Of a stretch of 64,000 nucleotides of DNA, positions 33,014 through 42,456 are shown piece by piece. This stretch comes from Thermotoga petrophila RKU-1. GTDB taxonomy: Bacteria; Thermotogota; Thermotogae; Thermotogales; Thermotogaceae. The DNA is taken from contig NC_009486.1 in NCBI RefSeq assembly GCF_000016785.1, forward strand, positions 1,116,001 through 1,180,000, read 5' to 3'. The notes under the pieces were generated by a model. It was given only the letters and a program-made list of their open reading frames with translations. It had not been told where the DNA came from and made no database searches. The position numbers and the translations under genes are program-made. The number at the start of each line of letters is the position of its first letter. The first letter of the stretch is position 1.

Positions 33014-34348
33014 TCACCTCAGTTCCGCTATTGTCTTCACTATGTAACTGTTGAGCAGGCTTTCGAGGTACTCCTGCTTTCCGGATGGAAGCTCGATATC
33101 CTCTTTGTCTATTATATACTCTTCGAGTTTTTCGAAGTCGGCTTTTCCTTCTACTATCTCTTTTCCGATACCTTCTTTGAAGCTCCTGTACTTTTCTTCG
33201 ATGAATCTGTCGAGTACTTCATCCTTTACGAGCTTGTACGCTATCTTGAAGCCGAGAGCGAAGGTGTCCATTCCCACGATGTGACCGATGAAGAGATCCT
33301 CCACCTTGTAGGAAGCCCTCCTCACCTTCGCGTCGAAGTTGAGGCCACCTTTTGTGAATCCTCCTGCTTTTATCACTTCGTACATGGCAAGTGTTGTGTC
33401 GTAGATGTTCGTTGGGAACTGGTCGGTGTCCCAGCCGAGCAGGAGATCTCCCTGGTTGGCGTCGATGCTTCCGAGTTTTCCGAGGATCCTTGCCATCCTC
33501 AGTTCGTGCTGGAAGGTGTGGCCGGCAAGCGTCGCGTGGTTCGCTTCGATGTTGAACTTGAAGTACTCATCAAGGCCGTGGTTCTTCAGGAAAGCGTAGG
33601 CCGTTGCCACATCGAAATCGTACTGGTGCTTGGTGGGTTCTTTCGGCTTGGGTTCTATGAGGAACTGTCCGGTGAAGCCGATCTTCTTTGCGTACTCTAC
33701 TGCCATTCTGAGAAATCTCGCGAGATTTTCGAGTTCCAGCCCGAGATCTGTGTTGAGAAGAGTTTCATAGCCTTCTCTTCCACCCCAGAAGACGTAGCCT
33801 TCTCCTCCTAGTTCTTTTGTGATCTCGAGGGCTTTCTTCACCTGGGCTGCCGCGTAGGCAAAGACATCCGCACTGCAGGTCGTCGCGGCGCCGTGCATGT
33901 ACCTCGGATGGGAGAACAGATTCGCCGTTCCCCAGAGGAGTTTCACGTTGCTGTCCTTCATTCTTTCCTTTATTCTTTCCACCACTTTGTCCAGTATCTT
34001 GTTTGTCTCTCTGAGCGTTTTTCCTTCGGGAGCGATGTCTCTGTCGTGGAAACAGAAGTACTCGATGTTGAGCTTTTCGCAGAACTCGAAGAGAGCGTCC
34101 ACCCTCGCAAAAGCTTTGTCCATGGGATCGGAGAACCTGTTCCATGGGCGTTCAGCGGTTGGATCTCCAAACGGATCTCTTCCCTCGTTCACGAAGGTGT
34201 GCCAGAAGGCGACGGAAAACTTCAGGTGATCCTTGAGAGGCTTTCCATCGATCACCTCGTTCGGATCGTAGAACTTGAACGCCAGCGGATTCGTGCTTTC
34301 CTTGCCTTCAAACTGAATCTTTGGGATTTCTGGGAAAAATTCCATCAT
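33014..34348 (-). CDS. xylA: Xylose isomerase, class II
   Basis: A 444-residue enzyme that interconverts D-xylose and D-xylulose (and glucose/fructose at high temperature). Class II features: an N-terminal insert ([18 protein letters not shown]), [21 protein letters not shown] (catalytic His), [29 protein letters not shown] (metal ligands), [14 protein letters not shown] and [12 protein letters not shown]. It is nearly identical to the T. maritima enzyme as I recall it, with a few substitutions (for example MMEFF for MAEFF and VKDEVLDRF near residue 385). ATG start with GGGAGGTG seven bases upstream. Confidence 0.97.
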   Translation of the reverse strand: MMEFFPEIPKIQFEGKESTNPLAFKFYDPNEVIDGKPLKDHLKFSVAFWHTFVNEGRDPFGDPTAERPWNRFSDPMDKAFARVDALFEFCEKLNIEYFCFHDRDIAPEGKTLRETNKILDKVVERIKERMKDSNVKLLWGTANLFSHPRYMHGAATTCSADVFAYAAAQVKKALEITKELGGEGYVFWGGREGYETLLNTDLGLELENLARFLRMAVEYAKKIGFTGQFLIEPKPKEPTKHQYDFDVATAYAFLKNHGLDEYFKFNIEANHATLAGHTFQHELRMARILGKLGSIDANQGDLLLGWDTDQFPTNIYDTTLAMYEVIKAGGFTKGGLNFDAKVRRASYKVEDLFIGHIVGMDTFALGFKIAYKLVKDEVLDRFIEEKYRSFKEGIGKEIVEGKADFEKLEEYIIDKEDIELPSGKQEYLESLLNSYIVKTIAELR

Positions 34349-34381
34349 GTAAACACCTCCCTAAATTTTTTCTATCAATCA

Positions 34382-34411
34382 ATTATATACAATCTTGGGG
34401 TATCATTTCAA
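34382..34411 (-). promoter_or_regulatory. xylA promoter
   Basis: On the reverse strand TTGAAA (34406-34411), 18-bp spacer, TATAAT (34382-34387). The 95-bp divergent gap to the M20 peptidase gene also has a forward TATACT (34426-34431). No clear xylose-regulator palindrome was found. Confidence 0.7.
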
Positions 34412-34452
34412 ATATTTTTTTAGGATATACTTGAATCTGGGAGGTGTTTTCA

Positions 34453-35643
34453 ATGGAGATCACAAAAAGAATAGAAGAACTCGGAGAAGAAATGGTGGAG
34501 TCCCTGAAAAAATTCATCTCCATCAATTCGGTGAATCCCGCCTTTGGAGGCCCAGGAGAGAAAGAAAAGGCCGACTGGCTCGAAGAACTCCTCAGGGGTT
34601 TCGGTTTCGAAGTCGATCGCTACGACGTGAAAGACGATAAAGGTATGTGGCGATCGAACGTTGTGGCAAAGATTCCAGGGAAAAACAGAGAGAAAACGCT
34701 CTGGATCGTAACTCACATCGACACCGTACCACCGGGGGATCTTTCTTTGTGGGAAACGGATCCCTTCGTGCCTGTTGTGAAAGATGGAAAGGTGTACGGC
34801 AGAGGTGCCGAGGACAACGGGGGATCCATGATAGCCTCCATATACGCTGGGAAGGTCCTCATCGACCTTGGTATCGTTCCCGAATATAACTTCGGTCTTG
34901 CGCTCGTCGCCGACGAGGAGGCGGGAAGCAGGTACGGGATCCAGTATCTAATAGAAAAGGGGTTGTTCAGATCAGAAGACATGTTCCTGGTTCCGGATGC
35001 AGGAAACGAAAAGGGGAACTTCATAGAGATCGCCGAGAAGAGCATTCTATGGTTCAAAGTGACGGTGAATGGAAAGCAAGGGCATGCTTCAAGGCCGAGG
35101 ACAACGGAGAACGCACTCAGAAAAGGAGCACAGCTCATAACGGAGATAGATGAAACGCTTCACAGGAAATACCCCGATAGAGACGAACTCTTCGATGAAC
35201 CACTCAGCACGTTCGAGCCCACTCGCACTGAAAAAACTGTGGACAACGTGAACACTGTTCCCGGCAGATTCGTCTTTTACTTCGACTGTAGAGTTCTGCC
35301 TCGCTACGATCTCGACGAAATACTATCCACCGTCGAGTCGATTCTCGATGGAAGAGGCGCTGAGCTGGAGGTTGTTGTAAAACAGCCTGCACCCGAGCCA
35401 ACTCCGCCTGATTCAGAACTCGTGGCAAAACTTTCCAGTGCTTTGGGAAGTCTAAGAGGCCTGGAAGCGAAGGTGGGAGGAATAGGTGGGGGCACCTGCG
35501 CCGCGTTCTTCAGAAAGAAAGGTTGGCCCGCTGTCGTCTGGAGCACGATAGATGGGACTGCTCATCAACCCAACGAATACCGAAGGATCTCGCACATGGT
35601 AGAAGACGCAAAGGTGTTCGCATTGCTCGGAATTGAGAGGTGA
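34453..35643 (+). CDS. M20-family zinc peptidase (ArgE/DapE-like)
   Basis: A 396-residue metalloenzyme. Metal ligands and active-site blocks are visible: WIVTHIDTVPPGD (His/Asp), GRGAEDNGGSMIAS, LVADEEAGSRYGIQYL (Glu-Glu pair), and a C-terminal GTAHQPNEYRR (His). The dimerisation lid carries GKQGHASRPRTTENAL. Substrate (peptide, acetyl- or succinyl-amino acid) cannot be set by sequence. Start is the ATG at 34453, eight bases after GGGAGGTG. Divergent from xylA. Confidence 0.85.
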   Translation: MEITKRIEELGEEMVESLKKFISINSVNPAFGGPGEKEKADWLEELLRGFGFEVDRYDVKDDKGMWRSNVVAKIPGKNREKTLWIVTHIDTVPPGDLSLWETDPFVPVVKDGKVYGRGAEDNGGSMIASIYAGKVLIDLGIVPEYNFGLALVADEEAGSRYGIQYLIEKGLFRSEDMFLVPDAGNEKGNFIEIAEKSILWFKVTVNGKQGHASRPRTTENALRKGAQLITEIDETLHRKYPDRDELFDEPLSTFEPTRTEKTVDNVNTVPGRFVFYFDCRVLPRYDLDEILSTVESILDGRGAELEVVVKQPAPEPTPPDSELVAKLSSALGSLRGLEAKVGGIGGGTCAAFFRKKGWPAVVWSTIDGTAHQPNEYRRISHMVEDAKVFALLGIER

Positions 35644-35648
35644 ATCGA

Positions 35649-36200
35649 TTGCTCAGAACGATCGCTGATCACCTCGTGGATGTCGCCCAAAATTCCGTGA
35701 AGGCAGGAGCGAAAAACATAAAAATAGAAATTGAAGAGACCGATGAGTGGTTCTGTTTCATTGTGGAAGACGACGGACCTGGTATAGAGGATCCAGAAAG
35801 GGTGTTCGATCCCTTTTTCACCACAAGGGATCCCAGGCTGAGAAAAGTGGGACTCGGTCTTCCGTTTTTGAAACAGGCCACGGAACAGACAGGTGGATTC
35901 GTTAAATTGCACACAGAAAGAGGAAAGGGAACAAGGGTGGAAGCGCGATTCAACCTGAAGAGTGTGGATTGCCAGCCGGTTGGGGACGTAGCCGGTGCAC
36001 TCGCGAGTCTCGTTCTTTCAGGCCCCGGTGTGAACTGGTACATCATCAGAAAGAAGAATGGAAACGGTTACGAGATAGATACCATCAAATTGAAGGAGAA
36101 AGGGCTCTGGGACCCAGAGAATCCTGGTTTTGCGGCTTTTCTTTTCGAAACTCTGGAAGACCTCGAGAAAGAGCTGAAAGGAGGTGAAAACAATGAGTGA
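35649..36200 (+). CDS. Free-standing HATPase (anti-sigma/kinase-type ATPase)
   Basis: A 183-residue protein with a GHKL ATPase domain and no histidine-kinase dimerisation domain: HLVDVAQNSVKAGA (N box), VEDDGPGIEDPE (G1), FFTTRDPRLRKVGLGLPFLKQA (F and G2 boxes) and GKGTRVEARF. A 70-residue C-terminal extension has no obvious motif. It may act on a protein by phosphorylation, as SpoIIAB-type kinases do, or by ATP-driven binding. Start is the TTG at 35649, seven bases after GAGAGGTG. Second gene of a forward cluster. Confidence 0.7.
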   Translation: MLRTIADHLVDVAQNSVKAGAKNIKIEIEETDEWFCFIVEDDGPGIEDPERVFDPFFTTRDPRLRKVGLGLPFLKQATEQTGGFVKLHTERGKGTRVEARFNLKSVDCQPVGDVAGALASLVLSGPGVNWYIIRKKNGNGYEIDTIKLKEKGLWDPENPGFAAFLFETLEDLEKELKGGENNE

Positions 36201-36825
36201 AAAATTCGAACACTACTACACGGTGGAACCCACATCGAAGCTGAAGGTCAGAAATGCGAAACTCGTCCTGAAGAACGGTCATGAATACATCTTCAAAACA
36301 CCTTCCGGTGTGTATTCTTACGGAAAAATAGACAAAGCCACACAGGTGCTCCTTGAAAACCTGAAAGTCCACGGAAAGAAAGTGCTCGATCTTGGGTGTG
36401 GATACGGTGTGGTAGGAATCGTTTTAAAAAAGGAATATCCAGATCTTGAAGTTTATATGAGCGACATAAACAAGCGCGCGGTGGAATTCGCCAAGATAAA
36501 CGCGAAGGATCACAACGTTGAGGTCGACATAAGGTGGGGAAATCTTTATGAGCCATGGGAAGGTATGAAGTTCGATATGATCGTGTGCAATCCTCCAGTC
36601 GTTGCAGGAAAGAAAGTCTGGATGGAGATAGTGAGAAAGGCTCCCGAGTTTCTTGAAGAAGGTGGCAGCCTTCAGGTCGTCGCTTACCACAACAAAGGGG
36701 GCAGAAGGATCAGAGATTTCATGGAGGAGATTTTCGGGAACGTGGAGGAACTCTGCAAGACCGGTGGAATAAGAGTGTACAGATCCGTGAAGGGATTGAA
36801 AGAGGATGAAGATAACGCTGAATAA
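36193..36825 (+). CDS. RsmC-like class I methyltransferase
   Basis: A 210-residue SAM-dependent enzyme of the MTS (methyltransferase small) family: SYGKIDKATQVLLENL at the front, VLDLGCGYGVVGI (motif I), VYMSDINKRAVEFAKIN, and MIVCNPPV, the NPP(Y/F)-type motif of base N-methyltransferases with V at the fourth place. The likely target is guanine in 16S rRNA, by analogy with RsmC. ATG start with GGAGGTG; overlaps the previous gene by eight bases and the next by 20. Confidence 0.85.
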   Translation: MSEKFEHYYTVEPTSKLKVRNAKLVLKNGHEYIFKTPSGVYSYGKIDKATQVLLENLKVHGKKVLDLGCGYGVVGIVLKKEYPDLEVYMSDINKRAVEFAKINAKDHNVEVDIRWGNLYEPWEGMKFDMIVCNPPVVAGKKVWMEIVRKAPEFLEEGGSLQVVAYHNKGGRRIRDFMEEIFGNVEELCKTGGIRVYRSVKGLKEDEDNAE

Positions 36826-37567
36826 CGTTTCTTTCAGATACAACGGAAACTACGTTTTGAAGGACGTGAACGCCGAGTTCGAAACGGGAAAGATCTACGT
36901 TGTGGTGGGGAGAAACGGCTCCGGGAAGACCACCCTTTTGAAGATCCTCGCGGGACTCCTGGAAGCTGAAGGAGAGATCCTGCTGGATGGTTCACCGGCG
37001 GATCTGTTCCTTTTGAGAAAGAATGTGGGTTACGTTTTCCAGAATCCGTCTTCGCAGATCATAGGTGCCACCGTGGAAGAGGATGTGGCCTTTTCGCTGG
37101 AAATATTGGGACTCGACGAGAGCGAAATGAGAAAAAGAATAAAGAAGGTCTTAGAACTGGTGGGACTCTCCGGTCTCGAAAAGGAAGACCCGCTGAACCT
37201 TTCAGGAGGTCAGAAACAGAGACTCGCGATTGCCTCGATGCTTGCTCGTGACACACATTTCCTCGCTTTAGATGAACCGGTTTCCATGCTGGATCCTCCT
37301 TCTCAGAGGGAAATATTTCAGGTGCTGGAGAGTCTCAAGAATGAAGGAAAGGGAATAATACTGGTAACACACGAACTGGAGTATCTGGATGATATAGACT
37401 TCATACTCCACATCTCGAATGGTACAATCGATTTCTGTGGAAGTTGGAAGGAATTCATGGAAAGGGAGTTCGACGATGTGGAAATTCCTTTTAAGTGGAA
37501 ACTCTGGAAGAAATGTGGGAAGATAAATCTGTGGGAGGATCGATATGAGAATTCTGGTAACCAATGA
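36806..37567 (+). CDS. ecfA: ECF transporter ATPase (EcfA' type)
   Basis: A 253-residue ABC ATPase for vitamin or metal uptake by an energy-coupling-factor transporter. Walker [11 protein letters not shown]-loop [23 protein letters not shown] (the Q-helix pattern is a hallmark of EcfA), signature LSGGQKQR, Walker [14 protein letters not shown] and H-loop THE. From memory this corresponds to T. maritima TM1663, an EcfA' subunit. No EcfT or S component is adjacent, so it must assemble with products encoded elsewhere. Confidence 0.85.
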   Translation: MKITLNNVSFRYNGNYVLKDVNAEFETGKIYVVVGRNGSGKTTLLKILAGLLEAEGEILLDGSPADLFLLRKNVGYVFQNPSSQIIGATVEEDVAFSLEILGLDESEMRKRIKKVLELVGLSGLEKEDPLNLSGGQKQRLAIASMLARDTHFLALDEPVSMLDPPSQREIFQVLESLKNEGKGIILVTHELEYLDDIDFILHISNGTIDFCGSWKEFMEREFDDVEIPFKWKLWKKCGKINLWEDRYENSGNQ

Positions 37568-38288
37568 CGACGGGATACAGTCTAAGGGGATCATTATCCT
37601 CGCAGAGCTTCTTTCTGAGGAACACGATGTGTTCGTGGTGGCTCCCGATAAAGAGAGGAGCGCAACAGGTCACAGTATCACCATACATGTTCCGCTCTGG
37701 ATAAAGAAGGTTTTCATCTCAGAGAGGGTGGTTGCGTACTCCACCACGGGAACACCCGCGGACTGTGTAAAGCTCGCTTACAACGTGATCATGGATAAAA
37801 AGGTCGATCTCATCGTGAGTGGTGTGAACAGGGGACCCAACATGGGTATGGATATTCTCTACTCTGGAACGGTCTCAGGTGCGATGGAAGGTGCCATGAT
37901 GAACATTCCATCGATTGCCATATCGAGTGCGAACTACGAGAGTCCTGATTTCGAAGGGGCGGCGCGTTTTCTGATCGACTTTCTGAAAGAATTCGACTTC
38001 TCACTCCTCGATCCCTTCACCATGCTGAACATAAACGTTCCCGCTGGTGAGATAAAGGGATGGAAATTCACAAGACAGAGCAGAAGAAGGTGGAACGATT
38101 ACTTCGAAGAGAGAGTCTCACCTTTTGGGGAGAAGTACTATTGGATGATGGGAGAGGTCATCGAAGACGACGATAGAGATGACGTTGACTACAAAGCTGT
38201 TAGAGAAGGGTACGTCTCCATCACTCCGATACATCCCTTCCTCACGAACGAACGGTGTCTGAAGAAGTTAAGGGAGGTGTACGATTGA
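37545..38288 (+). CDS. surE: SurE, 5'/3'-nucleotidase (survival protein)
   Basis: A 247-residue phosphatase of nucleoside monophosphates. The metal site VTNDDG (D8, D9) and the [28 protein letters not shown] block are fully conserved. ATG start 23 bases inside the end of ecfA and preceded by GGGAGGAT. It overlaps def by one base. Confidence 0.96.
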   Translation: MRILVTNDDGIQSKGIIILAELLSEEHDVFVVAPDKERSATGHSITIHVPLWIKKVFISERVVAYSTTGTPADCVKLAYNVIMDKKVDLIVSGVNRGPNMGMDILYSGTVSGAMEGAMMNIPSIAISSANYESPDFEGAARFLIDFLKEFDFSLLDPFTMLNINVPAGEIKGWKFTRQSRRRWNDYFEERVSPFGEKYYWMMGEVIEDDDRDDVDYKAVREGYVSITPIHPFLTNERCLKKLREVYD

Positions 38289-38782
38289 TGTACAGAATAA
38301 GAGTCTTTGGGGATCCTGTTTTGAGAAAGAGGGCAAAACCCGTCACGAAGTTCGACGACAACCTGGAAAAGACCATAGAGAGAATGATAGAGACAATGTA
38401 TCACTACGACGGTGTGGGGCTTGCAGCGCCACAGGTTGGAATATCTCAGAGGTTCTTCGTCATGGACGTTGGAAATGGCCCGGTTGCCGTGATAAACCCT
38501 GAGATCCTTGAAATCGATCCCGAAACCGAAGTGGCAGAGGAAGGATGTCTCAGCTTTCCCGAGATCTTCGTCGAGATAGAAAGGAGCAAAAGAATAAAGG
38601 TCAGATACCAGAACACGAAGGGAGAATACGTGGAAGAGGTGCTGGAAGGTTACGCTGCAAGGGTTTTTCAGCACGAGTTCGATCATCTGAACGGAGTTTT
38701 GATCATCGATCGAATCAGTCCAGCGAAGCGCCTTTTGCTCAGAAAGAAACTCATGGACATAGCAAGAACCGTTAAGAGATGA
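38288..38782 (+). CDS. def: Peptide deformylase
   Basis: A 164-residue metalloenzyme that removes N-formyl from new proteins. All three motifs are present: GVGLAAPQVG (motif 1), EEGCLSFPE (motif 2, metal Cys) and QHEFDHLNGVL (motif 3, HExxH). The ATG at 38288 follows GGGAGGTG by eight bases and overlaps the surE stop (TGATG). Confidence 0.97.
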   Translation: MYRIRVFGDPVLRKRAKPVTKFDDNLEKTIERMIETMYHYDGVGLAAPQVGISQRFFVMDVGNGPVAVINPEILEIDPETEVAEEGCLSFPEIFVEIERSKRIKVRYQNTKGEYVEEVLEGYAARVFQHEFDHLNGVLIIDRISPAKRLLLRKKLMDIARTVKR

Positions 38783-38795
38783 GGAGGGAAGAGAC

Positions 38796-39767
38796 GTGAA
38801 AAGGTGGTTGCTTTTGATTTCCTTGATGGTGTTCTCCGCGGTTGTGTTTTCGTTCTCCGCACCCGTTGATTCTCCAAGGGTTTCGGCAACTTTCGGTGAG
38901 TACAGAGGGAGTGGAAACAGAGGACCTCATTTTCACATGGGAATCGACTTTTCTACGGGATTGAAAGAAGGAGTTCCCATATACGCCTCCGAGAGAGGCT
39001 GGCTCGTCAGAATCGAAATAGACGAGGACGATATATACGGCTACACAGTGGTTCTGGAACACGAGAATGGATACAGAACGCTCTACGCCCATCTGAGCAG
39101 ATTCTCGAAAAAACTGGAAACGGTAGCGAGTTCTTTGAAACAAGAGTTCGGGAATGTGAGGATCGTCGTGAACTTCCCTGAGAAAGAGATCTGGTTCGAA
39201 AAAGGTGAAGTCGTCGGATACTCAGGAACCACAGGAGAGGCACCCATTCCCCACGCACACTTCGAGATAAGAGACAGGAACGAGGAAGTTTCCTACGACC
39301 CTTCGACTTTCTTGAACCTTCCAAAACCCGTGGATGAGGATATTGTTCTGGAAAAAATAAAGATAGGAGACAGTGTGTACGATTTCGTCGAGGGGAGGAC
39401 GTACCCGTTCAGTGGAAATTTCCCGGATCTTGCGATCAAAGCCTATTCGAAAGGGTTCAACAACACGTTAGGACTCAAGAAGATCTCACTCCTTTTGGAA
39501 GGTGAAGAGATCTATCAGATCTCTTTCGATCAGATTCCCTGGTCCGAGTTCACAAACGTCTGGGGAGTGTACGATAGGAAGTCCGTTTCGGCCGCGTACA
39601 GGTTTGAGCTCTGGTACAAATTGTTCCCCGAAACGTTTTCTTCGATGATAAAGGTGAACAAATTTCCCGAATTGGGAAAAGCCCCAGATTTTGCCAAATA
39701 CACAGTCGTTATTGAAGATATCTGGGGCATGAAGAAGGAATTTTCTTTCTACCTGCAGCGGAGGTGA
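38796..39767 (+). CDS. Secreted M23-family (LytM-like) peptidase
   Basis: A 323-residue exported protein. A signal peptide (KRWLLLISLMVFSAVVFSFSA) precedes a peptidase domain containing GPHFHMGIDF (H-x3-D zinc site), VPIYASERGWLVRIE, LYAHLSRF and HAHFEIRD, the four standard M23 blocks. The C-terminal 170 residues form an uncharacterised beta-rich region. It probably acts on peptidoglycan or is a non-catalytic regulator. GTG start with GAGGAGGG upstream. Confidence 0.88.
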   Translation: MKRWLLLISLMVFSAVVFSFSAPVDSPRVSATFGEYRGSGNRGPHFHMGIDFSTGLKEGVPIYASERGWLVRIEIDEDDIYGYTVVLEHENGYRTLYAHLSRFSKKLETVASSLKQEFGNVRIVVNFPEKEIWFEKGEVVGYSGTTGEAPIPHAHFEIRDRNEEVSYDPSTFLNLPKPVDEDIVLEKIKIGDSVYDFVEGRTYPFSGNFPDLAIKAYSKGFNNTLGLKKISLLLEGEEIYQISFDQIPWSEFTNVWGVYDRKSVSAAYRFELWYKLFPETFSSMIKVNKFPELGKAPDFAKYTVVIEDIWGMKKEFSFYLQRR

Positions 39768-39771
39768 AATC

Positions 39772-40098
39772 ATGCTCTTTCTGTTTTTTGGGAAAAAAAA
39801 GAAAGACCTGAACAAAAATCCGTTTTACAGGGAAAAAGGGGCTCTTGTAATTTACATAAAATGTGACAGATGTGGGGAAGTCTTCAGAAGTCATCTGAGA
39901 ACGGGGTACGATTTCATCGTGGATTACGATAACCCGGGCGTTCCTTACAAGATAGACAAGCTCTATGTGGGTTCAAAATGTCCCAACAAGATACATCTTG
40001 TTGCGACCTTCACGTCTTCTTATAAACCGGTGTCTGTTTCTCTGGAGGGTGGAACTTTTATAACCCGAGAAGAATTTGAAGAATCGCAAAAACAATGA
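39772..40098 (+). CDS. Small conserved protein with a CxxC motif
   Basis: A 108-residue protein: a lysine-rich opening (FFGKKKKDLNKNP), then YIKCDRCGEVFRSHLRTGYDF and YVGSKCPNKIH, so three or four cysteines could bind zinc. A LEGGTFITREEFEES stretch ends it. I do not recognise the family beyond Thermotogales-type hypothetical proteins. ATG start with GGAGGTGAAATC. Four bases after the M23 gene, so probably co-transcribed. Confidence 0.7.
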   Translation: MLFLFFGKKKKDLNKNPFYREKGALVIYIKCDRCGEVFRSHLRTGYDFIVDYDNPGVPYKIDKLYVGSKCPNKIHLVATFTSSYKPVSVSLEGGTFITREEFEESQKQ

Positions 40099-40120
40099 TG
40101 TAACCTTTTTTTAAGAAAGA

Positions 40121-40149
40121 TTGTGATAAACTATCAAGGCTGTTATAAG
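40121..40149 (+). promoter_or_regulatory. Promoter of metK
   Basis: TTGTGA (40121-40126), 17-bp spacer, TATAAG (40144-40149). The leader to the metK start is short, and no SAM riboswitch is visible. Confidence 0.6.
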
Positions 40150-40171
40150 ATCAGCGAAAGGAGGATGGGAG

Positions 40172-41359
40172 ATGAGAAGACTTTTCACCAGCGAGAGCGT
40201 AACAGAAGGGCATCCGGACAAAATCGCCGACCAAATTTCCGACGCCATACTCGACGCCATGCTCGAGCAGGATCCAAGGAGCAGGGTTGCCGTTGAAACA
40301 CTCGTAACAACAGGGCTTGTCATCATCGCGGGAGAGGTTACCACCAGAGCTTATGTTGAGATCCCCGATATAGCGAGAAAGACCATTCTGGAGATAGGAT
40401 ACACGAGGGCGAAGTACGGATTCGATGGGGAAACCTGCGGAGTGCTCACCAGCATCCACAGTCAGTCTCCTGACATAGCTCTCGGTGTAGACAAGGCGCT
40501 CGAGGTCAAAACAGGAGAGGAAGTGGCTGACGAGTTCGAGGCGCTCGGAGCTGGCGACCAGGGAATCATGTTCGGCTACGCCACCAACGAAACCCCTGAG
40601 TACATGCCCCTTCCCATAACTCTCGCCCACAAACTCGCCATGAGACTCGCTGAGGTCAGAAAGAACGGGACTCTTCCTTTCCTCAGGCCAGATGGAAAGA
40701 CACAGGTGACCATAGAATACGAGGACGACAAACCAGTCCGTGTCGACACAGTGCTTATTTCAACTCAGCACGATCCGGATATCTCCCAGGCAGATCTGAG
40801 AGAGGCGATAATAGAACACGTCATAAATCCTGTGATTCCAGAACAGTACAGGGACGACAAAATGAAGATACTGGTGAATCCAACGGGAAGATTCGTTCTT
40901 GGAGGTCCCATGGCCGACACGGGGCTCACAGGGAGAAAGATCATCGTTGACACTTACGGTGGTTGGGTACCCCACGGCGGAGGGGCGTTCAGCGGAAAAG
41001 ATCCCACAAAGGTTGACAGATCGGCTCACTATATGGCAAGATATGTAGCGAAGAACGTTGTGGCTGCAGGTCTTGCGGACAAGTTCCTCATACAGCTTTC
41101 TTACGCTATAGGTGTCGCGAAACCCGTTTCCATAATGATCGACACGTATGGAACCGCGAAGGTGGATGAAGACAAACTTCTCAAGGTGATCACTGAACTG
41201 TTCGATTTCAGACCGGGTGCGATCATAAAGAAACTGAATCTTTTGAGACCTATTTACAGGAAAACAGCCGCCTACGGTCACTTTGGAAGGAACGAAGAGG
41301 AATTCACATGGGAGAAACTCGACATGGTAGATGAGTTGAAAAGAGCTTTCAATATGTAA
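40172..41359 (+). CDS. metK: S-adenosylmethionine synthetase
   Basis: A 395-residue enzyme making SAM from methionine and ATP. Conserved blocks: [21 protein letters not shown] at the N-terminus, [42 protein letters not shown] and [22 protein letters not shown]. Full length. ATG start with AAAGGAGG upstream. Confidence 0.97.
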   Translation: MRRLFTSESVTEGHPDKIADQISDAILDAMLEQDPRSRVAVETLVTTGLVIIAGEVTTRAYVEIPDIARKTILEIGYTRAKYGFDGETCGVLTSIHSQSPDIALGVDKALEVKTGEEVADEFEALGAGDQGIMFGYATNETPEYMPLPITLAHKLAMRLAEVRKNGTLPFLRPDGKTQVTIEYEDDKPVRVDTVLISTQHDPDISQADLREAIIEHVINPVIPEQYRDDKMKILVNPTGRFVLGGPMADTGLTGRKIIVDTYGGWVPHGGGAFSGKDPTKVDRSAHYMARYVAKNVVAAGLADKFLIQLSYAIGVAKPVSIMIDTYGTAKVDEDKLLKVITELFDFRPGAIIKKLNLLRPIYRKTAAYGHFGRNEEEFTWEKLDMVDELKRAFNM

Positions 41360-41374
41360 GGGAGGGATCAAGTA

Positions 41375-41665
41375 GTGCCGAATATCAAATCTGCAAAGAA
41401 AAGGGTCAGAGTTTCTGAAAAGAGAAGACTCAGAAACAAGGCTTACAAGACTTTCTTCAAGAACAGAATAAAAGAGGTTCTCAAAGCTATCGAGAACAAA
41501 GAACCGAAAGAAGTCGTTCTTGAACTCACCAGGAAAGCGCAGGCTGCCATAGACAAAGCCGTTTCCAAGAGAGTCATCCACAAGAATCAGGGTGCGAGAA
41601 GAAAAGCGAGACTTTTCGAGAAGGTGAACGAATACCTGAGAACTCTCGAAACAACTCAGGAGTGA
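41375..41665 (+). CDS. rpsT: Ribosomal protein S20
   Basis: A 96-residue basic helical protein: [22 protein letters not shown] start, [24 protein letters not shown] ending, the classic S20 pattern. GTG start with GGGAGGGA upstream. Confidence 0.97.
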   Translation: MPNIKSAKKRVRVSEKRRLRNKAYKTFFKNRIKEVLKAIENKEPKEVVLELTRKAQAAIDKAVSKRVIHKNQGARRKARLFEKVNEYLRTLETTQE

Positions 41666-41689
41666 ATTTCTTGCTGTTTTTGAAAGCTG

Positions 41690-41712
41690 GCCCCCTTGCG
41701 GGGCATTTCTGA
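41690..41712 (+). terminator. Weak terminator after rpsT
   Basis: GCCCC-CTTGC-GGGGC stem followed by ATTTCTGATTTT. Confidence 0.4.
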
Positions 41713-41733
41713 TTTTAAAGGGAGGGATTGTGC

Positions 41734-42396
41734 GTGGAGGGGTTGATAGGGGATTTCTTCAGGTTGATTATTAAAAACTGGTATTTTTCCCTACCCGCCG
41801 CTCTTTTTCTCATGTTCGCTGCCAGGTATGTTGAACACATAGCTTTTGCGGTGATCGGTTTTGTAATCGGTATCAACTTCGTGTTTCCTCTTCTTTCGAA
41901 TATCGAATTTCTCAAATCCTATCTCACGAATGAGAATGTGAAGGTTGTTGTACTGGTGGCAACAGGTGTTTTAACCGCAGTTGTGCTTTACGTTCTGTAC
42001 AGATACCTGGTGTTCCTCGCTGCTCTCGTCACCGTGACCTTCGTCGCTTACTACGTTATAAACTTTCTGGTGAGTTCTTTTAACCTTCAAAGTGTTCAGT
42101 ACATGAACTGGATAACGTTTGGACTTTCCGTTTTCATTGGACTTTTAGCTGGATTGACTGCTTACCGCAAGGAAAAAGAATTTGCGAGAATCCTCTCAGT
42201 TGTGGTGGGTGCTGCGATTTTTTCAGTGCTGGTTTTGTTCTACCTTTCCGGACTCTTTGGTGTGGAGTTTAAACCGGAATCTCTCTTTGCGAACAAGATG
42301 ATGATCTTCTTCTACGTGTCTCTTTTTCTGCTCTTTCTGTTTCTTTCTGCATGGTTCACTTTCAGGAAAAGATCCTATCAAAAAACTAGTTCGTAA
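41734..42396 (+). CDS. Polytopic membrane protein (DUF4203/TMEM198-like appearance)
   Basis: A 220-residue protein with about seven hydrophobic segments and short loops, including LMFAARYVEHIAFAVIGFVIG and a conserved-looking ALVTVTFVAYYVINF region. The layout resembles TMEM198/DUF4203-type proteins, but I cannot confirm the family. Start is the GTG at 41734, eight bases after GGGAGG; an upstream TTG is too close to that site. Function unknown. Confidence 0.6.
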   Translation: MEGLIGDFFRLIIKNWYFSLPAALFLMFAARYVEHIAFAVIGFVIGINFVFPLLSNIEFLKSYLTNENVKVVVLVATGVLTAVVLYVLYRYLVFLAALVTVTFVAYYVINFLVSSFNLQSVQYMNWITFGLSVFIGLLAGLTAYRKEKEFARILSVVVGAAIFSVLVLFYLSGLFGVEFKPESLFANKMMIFFYVSLFLLFLFLSAWFTFRKRSYQKTSS

Positions 42397-42456
42397 ATGT
42401 TAAAATAGTATAGAAACCAGATCTGAAAGGAGGTGTACCCCCTCGGGGGATCGAAG

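Noticed and set aside
40099-40171. A SAM riboswitch before metK
   Set aside because: The gap is only about 70 bases and has no SAM-I-like core; only a promoter is visible.
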